Source of the DNA: Micromonospora nigra
GTDB lineage: Bacteria > Actinomycetota > Actinomycetes > Mycobacteriales > Micromonosporaceae
DNA length: 64,000 nt
Assembly (NCBI RefSeq): GCF_900091585.1
Contig: NZ_FMHT01000003.1
Span: 5,261,501 to 5,325,500 of the forward strand
Direction of reading: 5' to 3'
In this document: positions 7,624 through 17,331 of the stretch, one piece after another
Layout of the letters: each line of letters begins with the position of its first letter
Numbering within the stretch: position 1 is the first letter of the stretch
Position numbers and translations under genes: made by a program
The notes under the pieces: generated by a model
What the model was told of the DNA's origin: nothing
The model's database searches: none
Seen by the model: the letters and a program-made list of their open reading frames with translations, nothing else

Positions 7624-10600
7624 ATGGGCGATTCGTTCGCGCATCTGCACGTGCACACGGAGTACTCGATGCTCGACGGAGCAGCCCGGCTCAAGGACCT
7701 GTTCGCCGAGGTCGAGCGGCAGGGGATGCCGGCGGTGGCGATGACCGACCACGGCAACATGCACGGCGCGAACGACTTCTACAAGCAGGCCATGGCCGCC
7801 GGGGTCACCCCGATCCTGGGCATCGAGGCGTACGTGGCGCCGGAGTCGCGCTTCCACAAGTCCCGGGTGCGGTGGGGCCGCCCCGAGCAGAAGAGCGACG
7901 ACGTCTCCGGCAGCGGTGGCTACACCCACAAGACGATCTGGGCGCGCAACAAGACCGGCCTGCACAACCTGTTCACCCTCACCTCGAAGGCGTACACCGA
8001 CGGGTTCTTCGTCAAGTGGCCCCGGATGGACGCCGAGCTGCTCGCCGAGTACTCCGAGGGCCTGATGGCGACCACCGGCTGCCCCTCGGGCGAGGTGCAG
8101 ACCCGGCTGCGGCTCGGCCACGACGCGCAGGCCCTGGAGGCGGCAGCGAAGTACCAGGAGATCTTCGGCCGGGAGAACTACTTCCTGGAGCTGATGGACC
8201 ACGGCCTCGACATCGAGAAGCGGGTCCGCGACGGGCTGGTGGAGATCGGCCGCAAGCTCGGCATCCCGCCGGTGGTCACCAACGACTCGCACTACACCCA
8301 CGAGGCCCAGTCCGAGGCGCACGACGTGCTGCTGTGCGTGCAGACCGGCAGCAACGTCGCCGACCCGAACCGGTTCAAGTTCGGCGGCAGCGGCTACTAC
8401 ATCAAGTCCGCCGACGAGATGCGCGGCGTCGACGGCTCCGACGTCTGGCTGGAGGGCTGCCGCAACACCCTGCTGGTCGCCGAGAAGGTCGACCCCACCG
8501 GGATGTTCGAGTTCCACAACCTGATGCCGCGCTTCCCGGTGCCCGACGGCGAGACCGAGGAGTCCTGGTTCCGCAAGGAGACGTTCGCGGGTCTGGCCCG
8601 GCGGTTCCCCGGGGGCATCCCGGAGGGTCACGTGGTGCAGGCCGAGTACGAGCTGGGTGTCATCAACGAGATGGGCTTCCCGTCGTACTTCCTCGTGGTC
8701 GCCGACTTCATCCAGTGGGCCAAGAGCCAGGGCATCGCCGTGGGGCCGGGCCGTGGCTCGGCGGCCGGCTCGCTGGTCGCGTACGCGCTGGGGATCACCG
8801 ACCTGGACCCGATCCCGCACGGGCTGATCTTCGAGCGGTTCCTCAACCCCGAGCGGGTCTCGATGCCCGACGTCGACATCGACTTCGACGAGCGTCGGCG
8901 CGGTGAGGTGATCAAGTACGTCACCGACAAGTGGGGCGAGGACAAGGTCGCCCAGATCGCCACCTTCGGCACGATCAAGGCGAAGGCCGCGATCAAGGAC
9001 TCGGCGCGGGTCCTCGGTTACCCGTACGCGGTCGGCGACCGGATCACCAAGGCCATGCCCCCGGCGGTGATGGGCAAGGACATCCCGCTGACCGGCATCT
9101 TCGACCCGCAGCACCCCCGCTACGCCGAGGCCGGCGAGATCCGGGGTCTCTACGAGTCCGACCCGGACGTGCGCAAGGTGATCGACACGGCCAAGGGCAT
9201 CGAGGGGCTGATCCGGCAGACCGGCGTGCACGCCGCCGGGGTCATCATGTCCGCCGAGCCGATCATCGAGCACATCCCGCTGATGCGCCGCGACTCCGAC
9301 GGGGTGATCATCACCCAGTTCGACTACCCGACGTGCGAGTCGCTCGGGCTGTTGAAGATGGACTTCCTCGGCCTGCGCAACCTGACGATCATCGACGACG
9401 CGGTCAAGAACATCCAGCTCAACCACGGCAGGGAACTCGACCTGCTGGCCCTGCCGCTGGACGACAAGGCCGCCTACGAGCTGCTCGCCCGGGGCGACAC
9501 CCTGGGCGTCTTCCAGCTCGACGGCGGGCCGATGCGGTCGCTGCTGCGGATGATGAAGCCCGACAATTTCGAGGACATCTCCGCCGTCCTGGCGCTCTAC
9601 CGGCCCGGCCCGATGGGCGTCGACTCGCACACCAACTACGCGCTGCGCAAGAACGGCCTCCAGGAGATCACCCCGATCCACCCGGAGCTGGCGGAGCCGC
9701 TGTGGGAGATCCTGGAGCCCACCCACGGCCTGATCGTCTACCAGGAGCAGGTGCAGCGCGCCGCGCAGATTCTCGCCGGCTACACCCTCGGCCAGGCCGA
9801 CCTGCTGCGCCGGGCGATGGGCAAGAAGAAGAAGGAGATCCTCGACAAGGAGTTCATCCCGTTCCGGGACGGCTGCCGCGAGCGCGGCTACTCCGACGAG
9901 GCCATCAAGGCGGTGTGGGACGTCCTGGTGCCCTTCGCCGGGTACGCCTTCAACAAGGCGCACTCCGCCGCGTACGGCCTGGTGTCGTACTGGACGGCGT
10001 ACCTGAAGGCGCACTACCCGGCCGAGTACATGGCGGCGCTGCTCACCTCCGTCGGCGACGACAAGGACAAGATGGCGCTCTACCTGTCGGAGTGCCGGCG
10101 GATGGGGATCCAGGTCCTGCCGCCCGACGTGAACACCTCCGCCGGGCCGTTCACCCCCGTCGGCCGGGAGATCCGCTTCGGTCTCGGCGCGATCCGCAAC
10201 GTCGGCGCGAACGTGGTCGCCGCGATCATGCGGTGCCGCGACGAGAAGGGCGAGTACGCCGACTTTTACGACTTCCTGTCCAAGGTGGACGCGGTGGTCT
10301 GCAACAAGAAGACCATCGAATCCCTGATCAAGGCCGGCGCGTTCGACTCCCTGGGGCACACCCGCAAGAGCCTGCTCATCGTGCACGCCGACGCCATCGA
10401 CGCGTACGCCGACGTCAAGCGCAAGGAGGCCGTCGGCCAGTACGACCTGTTCGGTGCCGGCTTCGGCGAGGCCGACACCGGGGGCAGCACCACCGTCATG
10501 CCCACCATCGGTGACACCGAGTGGGACAAGCGCGACAAGCTCGCCTTCGAACGCGAGATGCTCGGCCTCTACGTCTCCGACCACCCGCTGTTCGGCCTGG

Positions 10601-11157
10601 AACACGTCCTCGGCGCGGCGGCCGACTGCACCATCGCCGCCCTGTCCGAGGAGGGCACCGTGCCCGACGGCGCGGTGGTCACCCTCGCCGGCATCCTCTC
10701 CGGCGTGCAGCGTCGGGTCACCAAGCAGGGCCGTGCCTGGGCGTCGGCCACCCTGGAGGACCTGGCCGGCGGCGTGGAGACGCTGTTCTTCCCCAACACC
10801 TACGAGGTGATCGGCCAGTACATCGCCGAGGACGCCATCGTGGTGGTGAAGGGCCGCGTCGACCGGCGCGACGACACCCCGCGCATCATGGCGATGGACA
10901 TGTCCATGCCGGACGTCAGCACCAGCGCGGCGACCAAGCCCGTCGTGCTGACCATCCCCGTGACCCGGTGCACCCCGCCGCTGGTGGAACGCCTCAAGGA
11001 GACCCTGGTGCTGCATCCCGGCGACACCGAGGTGCACGTCAAGCTGCTCAACGGCGGCCGGACGACGCTGCTGCGCCTCGGCCCGGTCCGGGTGGCGCCC
11101 ACCACCGCGCTGATGGGCGACCTGAAGAGCGTCCTCGGTCCCGCCAACGTGAGCTGA
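7624..11157 (+). CDS. dnaE: DNA polymerase III subunit alpha
   Basis: An 1177-aa C-family replicative polymerase, the expected DnaE1 length. The PHP domain begins at residue ~6 ([13 protein letters not shown]). Palm catalytic aspartates are visible in P-D-V-D-I-D-F-D-E (D416, D418) and K-M-D-F-L-G-L-R (D580). [10 protein letters not shown] lies just before the palm pair. The fingers and helix-hairpin-helix region follows, then an OB-fold near the C-terminus ([11 protein letters not shown]). The start is ATG 7624 ([15 protein letters not shown]). It synthesises the chromosome as part of the Pol III holoenzyme. A repeated sequence begins at its stop codon. Confidence 0.97.
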   Translation: MGDSFAHLHVHTEYSMLDGAARLKDLFAEVERQGMPAVAMTDHGNMHGANDFYKQAMAAGVTPILGIEAYVAPESRFHKSRVRWGRPEQKSDDVSGSGGYTHKTIWARNKTGLHNLFTLTSKAYTDGFFVKWPRMDAELLAEYSEGLMATTGCPSGEVQTRLRLGHDAQALEAAAKYQEIFGRENYFLELMDHGLDIEKRVRDGLVEIGRKLGIPPVVTNDSHYTHEAQSEAHDVLLCVQTGSNVADPNRFKFGGSGYYIKSADEMRGVDGSDVWLEGCRNTLLVAEKVDPTGMFEFHNLMPRFPVPDGETEESWFRKETFAGLARRFPGGIPEGHVVQAEYELGVINEMGFPSYFLVVADFIQWAKSQGIAVGPGRGSAAGSLVAYALGITDLDPIPHGLIFERFLNPERVSMPDVDIDFDERRRGEVIKYVTDKWGEDKVAQIATFGTIKAKAAIKDSARVLGYPYAVGDRITKAMPPAVMGKDIPLTGIFDPQHPRYAEAGEIRGLYESDPDVRKVIDTAKGIEGLIRQTGVHAAGVIMSAEPIIEHIPLMRRDSDGVIITQFDYPTCESLGLLKMDFLGLRNLTIIDDAVKNIQLNHGRELDLLALPLDDKAAYELLARGDTLGVFQLDGGPMRSLLRMMKPDNFEDISAVLALYRPGPMGVDSHTNYALRKNGLQEITPIHPELAEPLWEILEPTHGLIVYQEQVQRAAQILAGYTLGQADLLRRAMGKKKKEILDKEFIPFRDGCRERGYSDEAIKAVWDVLVPFAGYAFNKAHSAAYGLVSYWTAYLKAHYPAEYMAALLTSVGDDKDKMALYLSECRRMGIQVLPPDVNTSAGPFTPVGREIRFGLGAIRNVGANVVAAIMRCRDEKGEYADFYDFLSKVDAVVCNKKTIESLIKAGAFDSLGHTRKSLLIVHADAIDAYADVKRKEAVGQYDLFGAGFGEADTGGSTTVMPTIGDTEWDKRDKLAFEREMLGLYVSDHPLFGLEHVLGAAADCTIAALSEEGTVPDGAVVTLAGILSGVQRRVTKQGRAWASATLEDLAGGVETLFFPNTYEVIGQYIAEDAIVVVKGRVDRRDDTPRIMAMDMSMPDVSTSAATKPVVLTIPVTRCTPPLVERLKETLVLHPGDTEVHVKLLNGGRTTLLRLGPVRVAPTTALMGDLKSVLGPANVS

Positions 11158-11198
11158 CCCGCCGACGTGAGCTGACCCGCCACGTGAGCTGACCCGCC
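11147..11198. repeat. 17-bp tandem repeat across the dnaE stop codon
   Basis: Three copies of ACGTGAGCTGACCCGCC at 11147-11163, 11165-11181 and 11182-11198. Copy 1 includes the last codons and TGA of dnaE, so the ending GTG-AGC-TGA is triplicated; the second TGA is in frame 18 nt after the first. Confidence 0.9.
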
Positions 11199-11299
11199 GG
11201 GCGCGGTGGCCCCCGCCGGGGGAGCGGCGGCCGGCGTGCGGGCCGCGACCGGCGAATTGGCTGCCGACGCGTACCGCCGGCGTGGCTAGCGTCGGGTGC

Positions 11300-12337
11300 G
11301 TGGAGTTGGAGATCGCACAGAAGCTGTGGCAGCCCCAGCCGGGCTGGCTGAACACCGCGACGTACGGCCTGCCCCCCGAGCCGGCCTGGACGGCGTTGCA
11401 GGACGCGCTGGCCGACTGGCGGGTGGGGCGTACCTCATGGGAGACCTGGGCGCAGGCGACCGAGCAGGCCCGCGCTGCCCTGGCCCGCCTGGTCGGGGTG
11501 CCGGTCGCCGACGTCAGCGTCGGGGCCAGTGCCTCGCAGCTGCTCGCCCCGGTCGCCGCGTCGCTGCCGGCCGGCGCCACCGTGGTGGTCCCCGAGGTCG
11601 AGTTCACCTCCAACCTGTTCCCCTGGCTGGCGCAGGAACCGCGCGGCGTGCGGGTGCGCACGGTGCCCCTGGCCGGGCTCGTCGACGCCATCGACGCCGA
11701 CACCGACCTGGTGGCGTTCAGCCTGGTGCAGTCCGCCGACGGCGCGGTGGCCGCGTACGACGAGGTCGTCACGGCGGCCCGGGCCCACGGCGCGGCCGTC
11801 GTGGTCGACGCCACCCAGGCCTGGGGTTGGCTGCCGTTCGACGCCACCCGGGCCGACGTCGTCGTGTCCGCGGCCTACAAGTGGCTGCTCGCCCCGCGCG
11901 GGGTGGCCTTCGCCTACCTCGCCCCCGAGTTCCGGGACCGGATGCGCCCCGACGCGGCCTGCTGGTATGCGGGGGCCGACCCGCACGCCTCCTACTACGG
12001 CCCGCCGCTGCGGCTGGCCGAGGACGCCCGGAAGTTCGACATCTCCCCGGCCTGGTTCAGCTACGTCGGTGCGGCACCCGCCCTGGAACTGCTCGCCGAC
12101 ATCGGGGCGCCGGCCATCCACGCCCACGACGTGGCGCTGGCCAACCGGTTCCTGGCCGGTCTGGGGCGGCCGCCCGGCGACAGCGCGATCGTCACCGTCG
12201 AGGTGCCCGACGCGCAGCGGCGGCTGGAACGGGCCGGAGTGCGCGCCGCCGTCCGCGCGGGCCGGGTGCGGGCCTCCTTCCACCTCTACACCACGACCCA
12301 CGACGTCGACCTCGCCCTGGCCGCCCTGACCGACTGA
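11300..12337 (+). CDS. class V aminotransferase-fold PLP enzyme
   Basis: A 345-aa fold-type I PLP enzyme of the aminotransferase class V/cysteine-desulfurase group. The N-terminus has KLWQPQPGWLNTATYGLPP, then S-V-G-A-S-A-S-Q-L (cofactor phosphate loop), V-V-V-D-A-T-Q-A-W-G (PLP-ring Asp) and the Schiff-base Lys K194 in S-A-A-Y-K-W-L-L-A-P-R-G. The C-terminal domain ends V-R-A-S-F-H-L-Y-T-T-T-H-D-V-D. The substrate is unknown; kynureninase, isopenicillin-N epimerase-like and selenocysteine lyase-like enzymes share this layout. Start GTG 11300 is preferred to GTG 11282: a -10-like TAGCGT at 11287-11292 leaves 7 nt to GTG 11300, suggesting a leaderless message. Confidence 0.85.
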   Translation: MELEIAQKLWQPQPGWLNTATYGLPPEPAWTALQDALADWRVGRTSWETWAQATEQARAALARLVGVPVADVSVGASASQLLAPVAASLPAGATVVVPEVEFTSNLFPWLAQEPRGVRVRTVPLAGLVDAIDADTDLVAFSLVQSADGAVAAYDEVVTAARAHGAAVVVDATQAWGWLPFDATRADVVVSAAYKWLLAPRGVAFAYLAPEFRDRMRPDAACWYAGADPHASYYGPPLRLAEDARKFDISPAWFSYVGAAPALELLADIGAPAIHAHDVALANRFLAGLGRPPGDSAIVTVEVPDAQRRLERAGVRAAVRAGRVRASFHLYTTTHDVDLALAALTD

Positions 12338-12589
12338 CCCCGTAGCGCGGCGGCAACGCCCCCGGCCGGCCGCGCCCGGGACGGGTCGGGCGTTCCGCCG
12401 AATCGAACCCTCGGCCCGATCACCGGCGGTATCTTCGTCCTCGTCGGGCTGCCGGGCCGGCGCGGGATCCGGAGCTGCGGCCCCCGTCGTAGGACACCGA
12501 CCGCCGTCCCGCCGACGATGATCCGATCCGGGCCGCATCCGTGGCGCACCCCCGCGACGAACCCCCGGTGGAGACCGTCTACCCGGGGG

Positions 12590-13225
12590 GTGCGTCTGGT
12601 GGTGACCGAGTCGATGCCGGCGGAGGCCGTGGAGACCGCGCGCAAGCGCCTCCTGCTGGCCGCCGAGGACCTCGACGGCAACCGCGTCGCCGCGCTGGTG
12701 GGCGAGCTGGCCGAGCAGTGGGGCGTCCCGGCGCTGTGGGAGCGGGTCTGCGTGCCGCTGCTGGCCGCGCTGCGCGGGCACACCGCCACCGAGGTCGCCG
12801 TCGAGCACGCCTTCTCCGAGGGGGTACGCAGCGGCCTCGACGTGTTCCGCCGGGGGCCCGGCCGCGCCCTGCCCCCCGGCGGTGTCCTGCTCGCCGGTGC
12901 CGAGCAGGAGGCGCACTGCCTCGGCCTGCACGCCCTGGCCGCCGCGCTGCGCGAGCGTGACCGTGGCTGCCTGCTGCTCGGCCCCGCCCTGCCCTGGACG
13001 GCGCTGGCCAGCGCCGCGCGCCGGGTCCGCCCGCACACCGCCGTGGTGTGGTCGCAGACGCCGCTGACCGGGCGCGCGTACCGCATGGTGCGCTTCGCCC
13101 GCGACTTCCCCGGCGTCCGGGTCTACGCGGCCGGACCCGGCTGGATCGAACCCCTGGCCGGCCCGGCGGAGCGGCTGGGCACGCTGCCCGGCGCGGTCGC
13201 CGCCTGCGCCACCCCGGCCGCCTGA
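12590..13225 (+). CDS. cobalamin-binding-like domain protein without HTH
   Basis: About 211 aa from GTG 12590 (the frame is open up to ATG 12518, so the start is uncertain). Residues ~10-90 resemble the helical B12-binding cap (ETARKRLLLAAEDLDGNRVAALVGELAEQWGVPALWERVCVPLL type, then H-A-F-S-E-G-V-R-S). A Rossmann-like half follows (VLLAGAEQEAHCLGLHALAAALRE, CLLLGPALPWTALASAARRVRPHTAVVWSQTP). In CarH/LitR-type MerR regulators this module follows a DNA-binding domain that is absent here, and the usual D-x-H-x-x-G cobalt-ligand motif is not obvious. It may be a degenerate or stand-alone sensor. No operon partner is evident. Confidence 0.6.
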   Translation: MRLVVTESMPAEAVETARKRLLLAAEDLDGNRVAALVGELAEQWGVPALWERVCVPLLAALRGHTATEVAVEHAFSEGVRSGLDVFRRGPGRALPPGGVLLAGAEQEAHCLGLHALAAALRERDRGCLLLGPALPWTALASAARRVRPHTAVVWSQTPLTGRAYRMVRFARDFPGVRVYAAGPGWIEPLAGPAERLGTLPGAVAACATPAA

Positions 13226-13295
13226 CGGCCCCGCCCGGGTCCGCGTGGCGGCCCGGCCCGCCTGCCGTCCCGACAGCCGGCGCCGGGCGCCCCGG

Positions 13296-15215
13296 TCAGG
13301 TCGTCGGGCTGCGCAGCCGGTGCAGCCGCAGGGCCAGCTGCACCTCCAGGGCGCGCTCCGGCTTCTGCCAGTCCGCGCCGAGCAGTTGGCCGACCCGTTC
13401 CAGCCGCTGGGTCACCGTGTTGACGTGCACGTGCAGCAGCTCCGCCGCCCGGGCGAGGCTGCCACCCACACCGAAGTACGCCTCCAGCGTCCGCACCAGC
13501 GCCGTGCCCCGCCGCGCGTCGTACTCCACCACCGGCCCGACCGTCGCGGTGAGGAACCCGGCGACGTCGGCGTCCCCCTCGTCGCCGACCGCGCCGAGCA
13601 GCAGCCCGACGAAACCCAGCTCGGCGGTGCTCGCCCCCTGCCCCGCCCGTCCCAACGCACCGAGCGCGGTCAGGCACCGGTCCGCCTCCCGGAACGTCAC
13701 GGCCAGCGTCCCCGGCCCGGCCGACGGCCCGCTCGCCCCCGCCGTCACCGGCCGCTTCGTCACGCGCGCCAGGTCCCGGGCCACCGCGCGGGCGCTGCCG
13801 CCGGCGTCGCCGCCGGGCAGCATCAGCACCACCCGGCCGTCGCGGGCCGCCGCGAGTCCGCCCCGCGCCGAGGTGTACGTGATGGCCCACGACAGCACCC
13901 GCTGCCGCGCCGACCCGGTCGCGCCGATCGCGTCGTCGCCCACCGCCACCAGCACGTGCGGGGCGTCCAGGTCCACGCCGAGCCGACGGGCGCGTTCCCG
14001 CAGGGCGTCCGCGTCGCGCACCGGGCGGGCGATCAGGTCGTCGAGCAACTCGCCCCGGACCCGGCCCTCGGCCTCGGCGACCGTGCGCCGGAACAGCAGC
14101 AGCAGCGCCGTCACCAGTGCTGCCCGCTCCAGGATCCGCTGGTCGGCGTCGACCAGCTCGTCGTCGGGCCGCAGCACCAACGCACCCAGGTTCTCCGCGC
14201 CGGCCACCACCGCCGCGTACCAGAGCGGCCCCCGCCGCACGCTGCGTCCCTCGGTCCGCGACGCGGCCACCGCCTCCACGATGTCCGCCCGGTCCGGGGC
14301 GGTGATCTCACCGACCCGGGCCAGTTGTCGGCCCTGCGCGTCCAGCGCCAGCAGCGCGCCGCCCAGCACGTCGGTCACCGCCGCCGCCACGTCCTCCACC
14401 CCGCCGCCGCGCAGCACCAGGGCGGTCATCCGGTCGTGCGCGGCGGCGGCCCGCTCCACCGAGCTGCTGTGCGCCCGGATGGTGGTGTTGGCGGTGGACA
14501 GCTCCTCCAGCGCCGCGCGGGTCTCGGCGAGCAGCCGGGCGGTGTCGATCGCCACCGCCGCGTGCGCCGCGAGGGACACCAGCAGGGCGACCTCCTCCCG
14601 GACGAACGGCCGGGCCGAGCGGTTCGCCGCGTACAGCACGCCGATCGAGGTCGAGCCGAGCCGCAGCGGCACCCCGAGGATCGCCACCAGGCCCTCCTCG
14701 CCCACCCCCGCGTCGATCTCCCCGGTGTGGTGGAACCGCTCGTCCTGCGGATAGTTCGCGGTCACGTAGGGCGCGCCGGACTGGGCCACCAGACCGCCGA
14801 GGCCCGCGCCCATCGGCAGCCGCAGCCGCTGGAACCGGGCCGAGACGGAACCGTCGGTGACCCGCATGTACGTGTCGCCGCGGGCGTCGTCGTTGAGCGT
14901 CATGTAGGCGACGTCCGCCCCGAGCAGGTGCCGGGCCCGGTGCACGATCGCCCGCAGCACGTCGTCGAGGTCCCGCAGCCCGGCCAGGTCGCTGACCGTG
15001 TCGTACAGGCCGGACAGCTCGCTCTCCCGGCGGCGGCGACGCTCCAGCAGCGCGCGGACCCGCAACGCCACCGTCTTGGCCTGCTCCAGTTCGGCGATCC
15101 GGTCGGCGGGCAGCCCGGCCGCGCGGGCGGCGACCAGCGGCCCCTCGAACTCGACCGCGGCCGCCTCCCGCGCGAGCAGTTCCAGGAACTCCACCGGTGA
15201 GGACACAACCGACAT
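13296..15215 (-). CDS. GAF-domain PucR/CdaR-type regulator
   Basis: A 639-aa protein with MSVVSSPVEFLELLAREAAA at the N-terminus, a short coiled region (residues ~45-65), a GAF domain (~70-215: GLRDLDDVLRAIVHRARHLLGADVAYMTL, then AGLGGLVAQSGAPYVTANY and GVLYAANRSARPF), a second ligand-binding-like region, and a C-terminal PucR-type HTH (LVRTLEAYFGVGGSLARAAELLHVHVNTVTQRLERV). This is the layout of actinobacterial regulators that control catabolic genes. It lies 14 bp after the 3-hydroxybutyrate dehydrogenase gene on the same strand, so it probably controls that pathway (inference). GTG 15230, overlapping the upstream TAG, is an alternative start. Confidence 0.85.
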   Translation of the reverse strand: MSVVSSPVEFLELLAREAAAVEFEGPLVAARAAGLPADRIAELEQAKTVALRVRALLERRRRRESELSGLYDTVSDLAGLRDLDDVLRAIVHRARHLLGADVAYMTLNDDARGDTYMRVTDGSVSARFQRLRLPMGAGLGGLVAQSGAPYVTANYPQDERFHHTGEIDAGVGEEGLVAILGVPLRLGSTSIGVLYAANRSARPFVREEVALLVSLAAHAAVAIDTARLLAETRAALEELSTANTTIRAHSSSVERAAAAHDRMTALVLRGGGVEDVAAAVTDVLGGALLALDAQGRQLARVGEITAPDRADIVEAVAASRTEGRSVRRGPLWYAAVVAGAENLGALVLRPDDELVDADQRILERAALVTALLLLFRRTVAEAEGRVRGELLDDLIARPVRDADALRERARRLGVDLDAPHVLVAVGDDAIGATGSARQRVLSWAITYTSARGGLAAARDGRVVLMLPGGDAGGSARAVARDLARVTKRPVTAGASGPSAGPGTLAVTFREADRCLTALGALGRAGQGASTAELGFVGLLLGAVGDEGDADVAGFLTATVGPVVEYDARRGTALVRTLEAYFGVGGSLARAAELLHVHVNTVTQRLERVGQLLGADWQKPERALEVQLALRLHRLRSPTT

Positions 15216-15229
15216 TGTGCGCGCTGTCA

Positions 15230-16012
15230 CTAGCTCGCCGTCCAGCCCCCGTCGAGGGCGATGGACGTGCCGGTGATGAAGGCCGCCGCGTCGGAGCACA
15301 GGTACGCCATCAGTTCCGCCACCTCCGCCGGCTCGATCAGCCGCTTGATCGCCGCCCGGGCCAGCATGATCGTCTCCACCACCTCGGTCTCCGGGATGCC
15401 GTGGGTGGCGGCCTGGTCGGCGATCTGGCTCTCCACCAGCGGGGTGCGCACGTACGCCGGGTTGATGCAGTTGGCCGTCACGCCGTGCGCCGCACCCTCC
15501 AGGGCCACCACCTTCGACAGCCCCTCCAGGGCGTGCTTGGCCGACACGTACGCCGCCTTGTACGGCGAGGCCCGCAGCCCGTGCACGGAGGAGATGTTGA
15601 CCACCCGTCCCCACCGGTTGGCGTACATGTGCGGCAGCGCCCGCCGGACGATGCGGAACGGGGCCTCCACCATCACCCGGTGCAGGTAGGCGAACCGTTC
15701 CGTCGGGAACTCCGGTACCGGCGCCACGTGCTGGAGTCCGGCGTTGTTCACCACGATGTCCACCCGGGCGTCCAACGTGTCCACCGCCACCGGGTCGGCC
15801 AGGTCGAGGCCCTCGGCCCGACCGCCGGCCTCGGCGGCCACCGCCTTCGCCGCCTCGACGTTGCGGTCCACCACCAGCACCGACGCGCCGGCGGCGGCGA
15901 GCCGCAGGGCGCACGCCCGGCCGATGCCGCTGCCGCCCCCGGTCACCAGGGCGGTACGACCGGCGAGGTCGACGTGTACGACATGGGGGACCGCCACGGG
16001 TTCTGCCGTCAT
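15230..16012 (-). CDS. 3-hydroxybutyrate dehydrogenase-like SDR
   Basis: A 260-aa short-chain dehydrogenase. G-G-G-S-G-I-G (residues ~25-31) is the NAD loop; N-N-A-G-L follows, and the catalytic Ser (N-I-S-S-V-H-G-L) and Y-V-S-A-K pair are present. The sequences H-V-A-P-V-x-E-F-P, S-P-Y-K-A-A-Y-V-S-A-K-H and the I-T-G-T-S-I-A-L-D-G-G-W-T terminus match D-beta-hydroxybutyrate dehydrogenases, which interconvert 3-hydroxybutyrate and acetoacetate. It is the first gene of a probable two-gene unit with the GAF/PucR regulator. Start ATG 16012 was chosen over longer frames because the Rossmann fold then begins at the usual distance. Confidence 0.9.
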   Translation of the reverse strand: MTAEPVAVPHVVHVDLAGRTALVTGGGSGIGRACALRLAAAGASVLVVDRNVEAAKAVAAEAGGRAEGLDLADPVAVDTLDARVDIVVNNAGLQHVAPVPEFPTERFAYLHRVMVEAPFRIVRRALPHMYANRWGRVVNISSVHGLRASPYKAAYVSAKHALEGLSKVVALEGAAHGVTANCINPAYVRTPLVESQIADQAATHGIPETEVVETIMLARAAIKRLIEPAEVAELMAYLCSDAAAFITGTSIALDGGWTAS

Positions 16013-16204
16013 GGCGCATGAAGTTACGAGCTGTGTACGCGGGCGCACATGGGCCGGAGCCACATACTCGCCGTCCGGTGAGTGTGGTCCCGAGGTGTCC
16101 CGGGCGGCGCGGCGGCGGTGCGGCGTGTCCGCGGGGACGGGCGTCGGAGGCGGTCGGTAGGGTGTCGAACACACGTACTGCCGGCGGCTGGGGGAGGAGG
16201 CGTC

Positions 16205-16732
16205 GTGCGGGTTCTCGGCGTCGACCCGGGGCTGACCCGGTGCGGGGTGGGTGTGGTGGAGGGGGTGCCGGGGCGGCAGTGCAGCCTGGTCGCCTACTAC
16301 GTCGTGCACACCGACCCCGACGACGAGCTGCCGCTGCGCCTGCTGCACATCGACCGCTCGCTGACCGACCTGGTGGCCGAGCACCGGCCCGACGCGGTCG
16401 CGGTGGAACGGGTGTTCAGCCAGCACAACGTGCGCACCGTGATGGGCACCGCCCAGGCGAGCGGGATCGCGGTCCTCGCCGGTGCCCGCGCCGGGCTGCC
16501 CGTGCAGACCTACACCCCGAGCGAGGTGAAGGCGGCGGTGACCGGTTCCGGTCAGGCGGACAAGGCGCAGATGACGGCGATGGTCACCCGCCTGCTGCGC
16601 CTGCCGGAGCCGCCGCGTCCGGCGGACGCCGCCGACGCCCTGGCCCTGGCCATCTGCCACGTGTGGCGCGGCGGCACCCGCTCGAAGCTGGCCGCGGCGG
16701 CCGACCGGGCGAGACGAGGAGGAGCGAGATGA
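16205..16732 (+). CDS. ruvC: Holliday junction endonuclease RuvC
   Basis: A 175-aa resolvase of the RNase H fold. The catalytic acids are recognisable: V-D-P-G-L-T-R-C-G at residues ~6-14, A-V-E-R-V-F near 66 and D-A-A-D-A-L-A-L-A near the C-terminus. It cleaves Holliday junctions delivered by RuvAB. GTG 16205 follows GGAGGAGG at 16193-16200. The TGA overlaps the ruvA ATG (ATGA, 16729-16732), so ruvCAB is one coupled operon. Confidence 0.97.
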   Translation: MRVLGVDPGLTRCGVGVVEGVPGRQCSLVAYYVVHTDPDDELPLRLLHIDRSLTDLVAEHRPDAVAVERVFSQHNVRTVMGTAQASGIAVLAGARAGLPVQTYTPSEVKAAVTGSGQADKAQMTAMVTRLLRLPEPPRPADAADALALAICHVWRGGTRSKLAAAADRARRGGAR

Positions 16733-17331
16733 TCGCCAGCGTGCGCGGCACGGTGACCGCGACCGGCCCCGACCATGCCGTCATCGAGGTCGGCGGGGTG
16801 GGCCTGGCGGTGCAGTGCGCCCCCGGCACGATCGCCGACCTGCGGGTGGGGCAGTCCGCCCGGCTGGCCACCAGCCTGGTGGTCCGGGAGGATTCGCTCA
16901 CCCTCTACGGCTTCGCCGACGACGACGCCAAGGCGCTGTTCGAGCTGCTCCAGACCGCCAGCGGGGTCGGCCCCCGGCTGGCCCAGGCGGTGCTGGCGGT
17001 GCACACCCCCGACGCGGTCCGCAAGGCGATCGCCAACGCCGACACCGCCGCGTTGACCCGCGTGCCCGGCATCGGCAAGAAGGGCGCCGAACGCCTGGTG
17101 CTGGAGCTGCGCGACCGGGTCGGCCCGGTGGCGGTGGGCCCGGACGGCGCGGCCGGGGTCACCGGCGGCGCGTGGCCCGAGCAGGTCCGCCAGGCCCTGG
17201 TCGGGCTCGGCTGGACGGCGGGGCAGGCCGACCAGGCGGTGGCTGCCGTGGCGGAGACCGTCGACGGGGCGACCCCGCCCGTGCCGGTCTTGCTCAAGCA
17301 GGCCATCCGGCTGTTGGGTCGCACCCGATGA
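16729..17331 (+). CDS. ruvA: Holliday junction DNA-binding protein RuvA
   Basis: A 200-aa protein with the RuvA plan: N-terminal OB-fold (MIASVRGTV...VIEVGGVGL...[15 protein letters not shown]), two helix-hairpin-helix motifs ([17 protein letters not shown] and [21 protein letters not shown]), and a C-terminal helical domain that contacts RuvB ([17 protein letters not shown]). It forms the tetramer that holds the four-way junction. It overlaps ruvC and ruvB by 4 bp on each side. Confidence 0.97.
   Translation: MIASVRGTVTATGPDHAVIEVGGVGLAVQCAPGTIADLRVGQSARLATSLVVREDSLTLYGFADDDAKALFELLQTASGVGPRLAQAVLAVHTPDAVRKAIANADTAALTRVPGIGKKGAERLVLELRDRVGPVAVGPDGAAGVTGGAWPEQVRQALVGLGWTAGQADQAVAAVAETVDGATPPVPVLLKQAIRLLGRTR

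Noticed and set aside
7453..11847. 1464-codon open frame antisense to dnaE
   Set aside because: The opposite strand carries an unmistakable DnaE with catalytic motifs; the antisense product is His/Val/Gly low-complexity with no domain.
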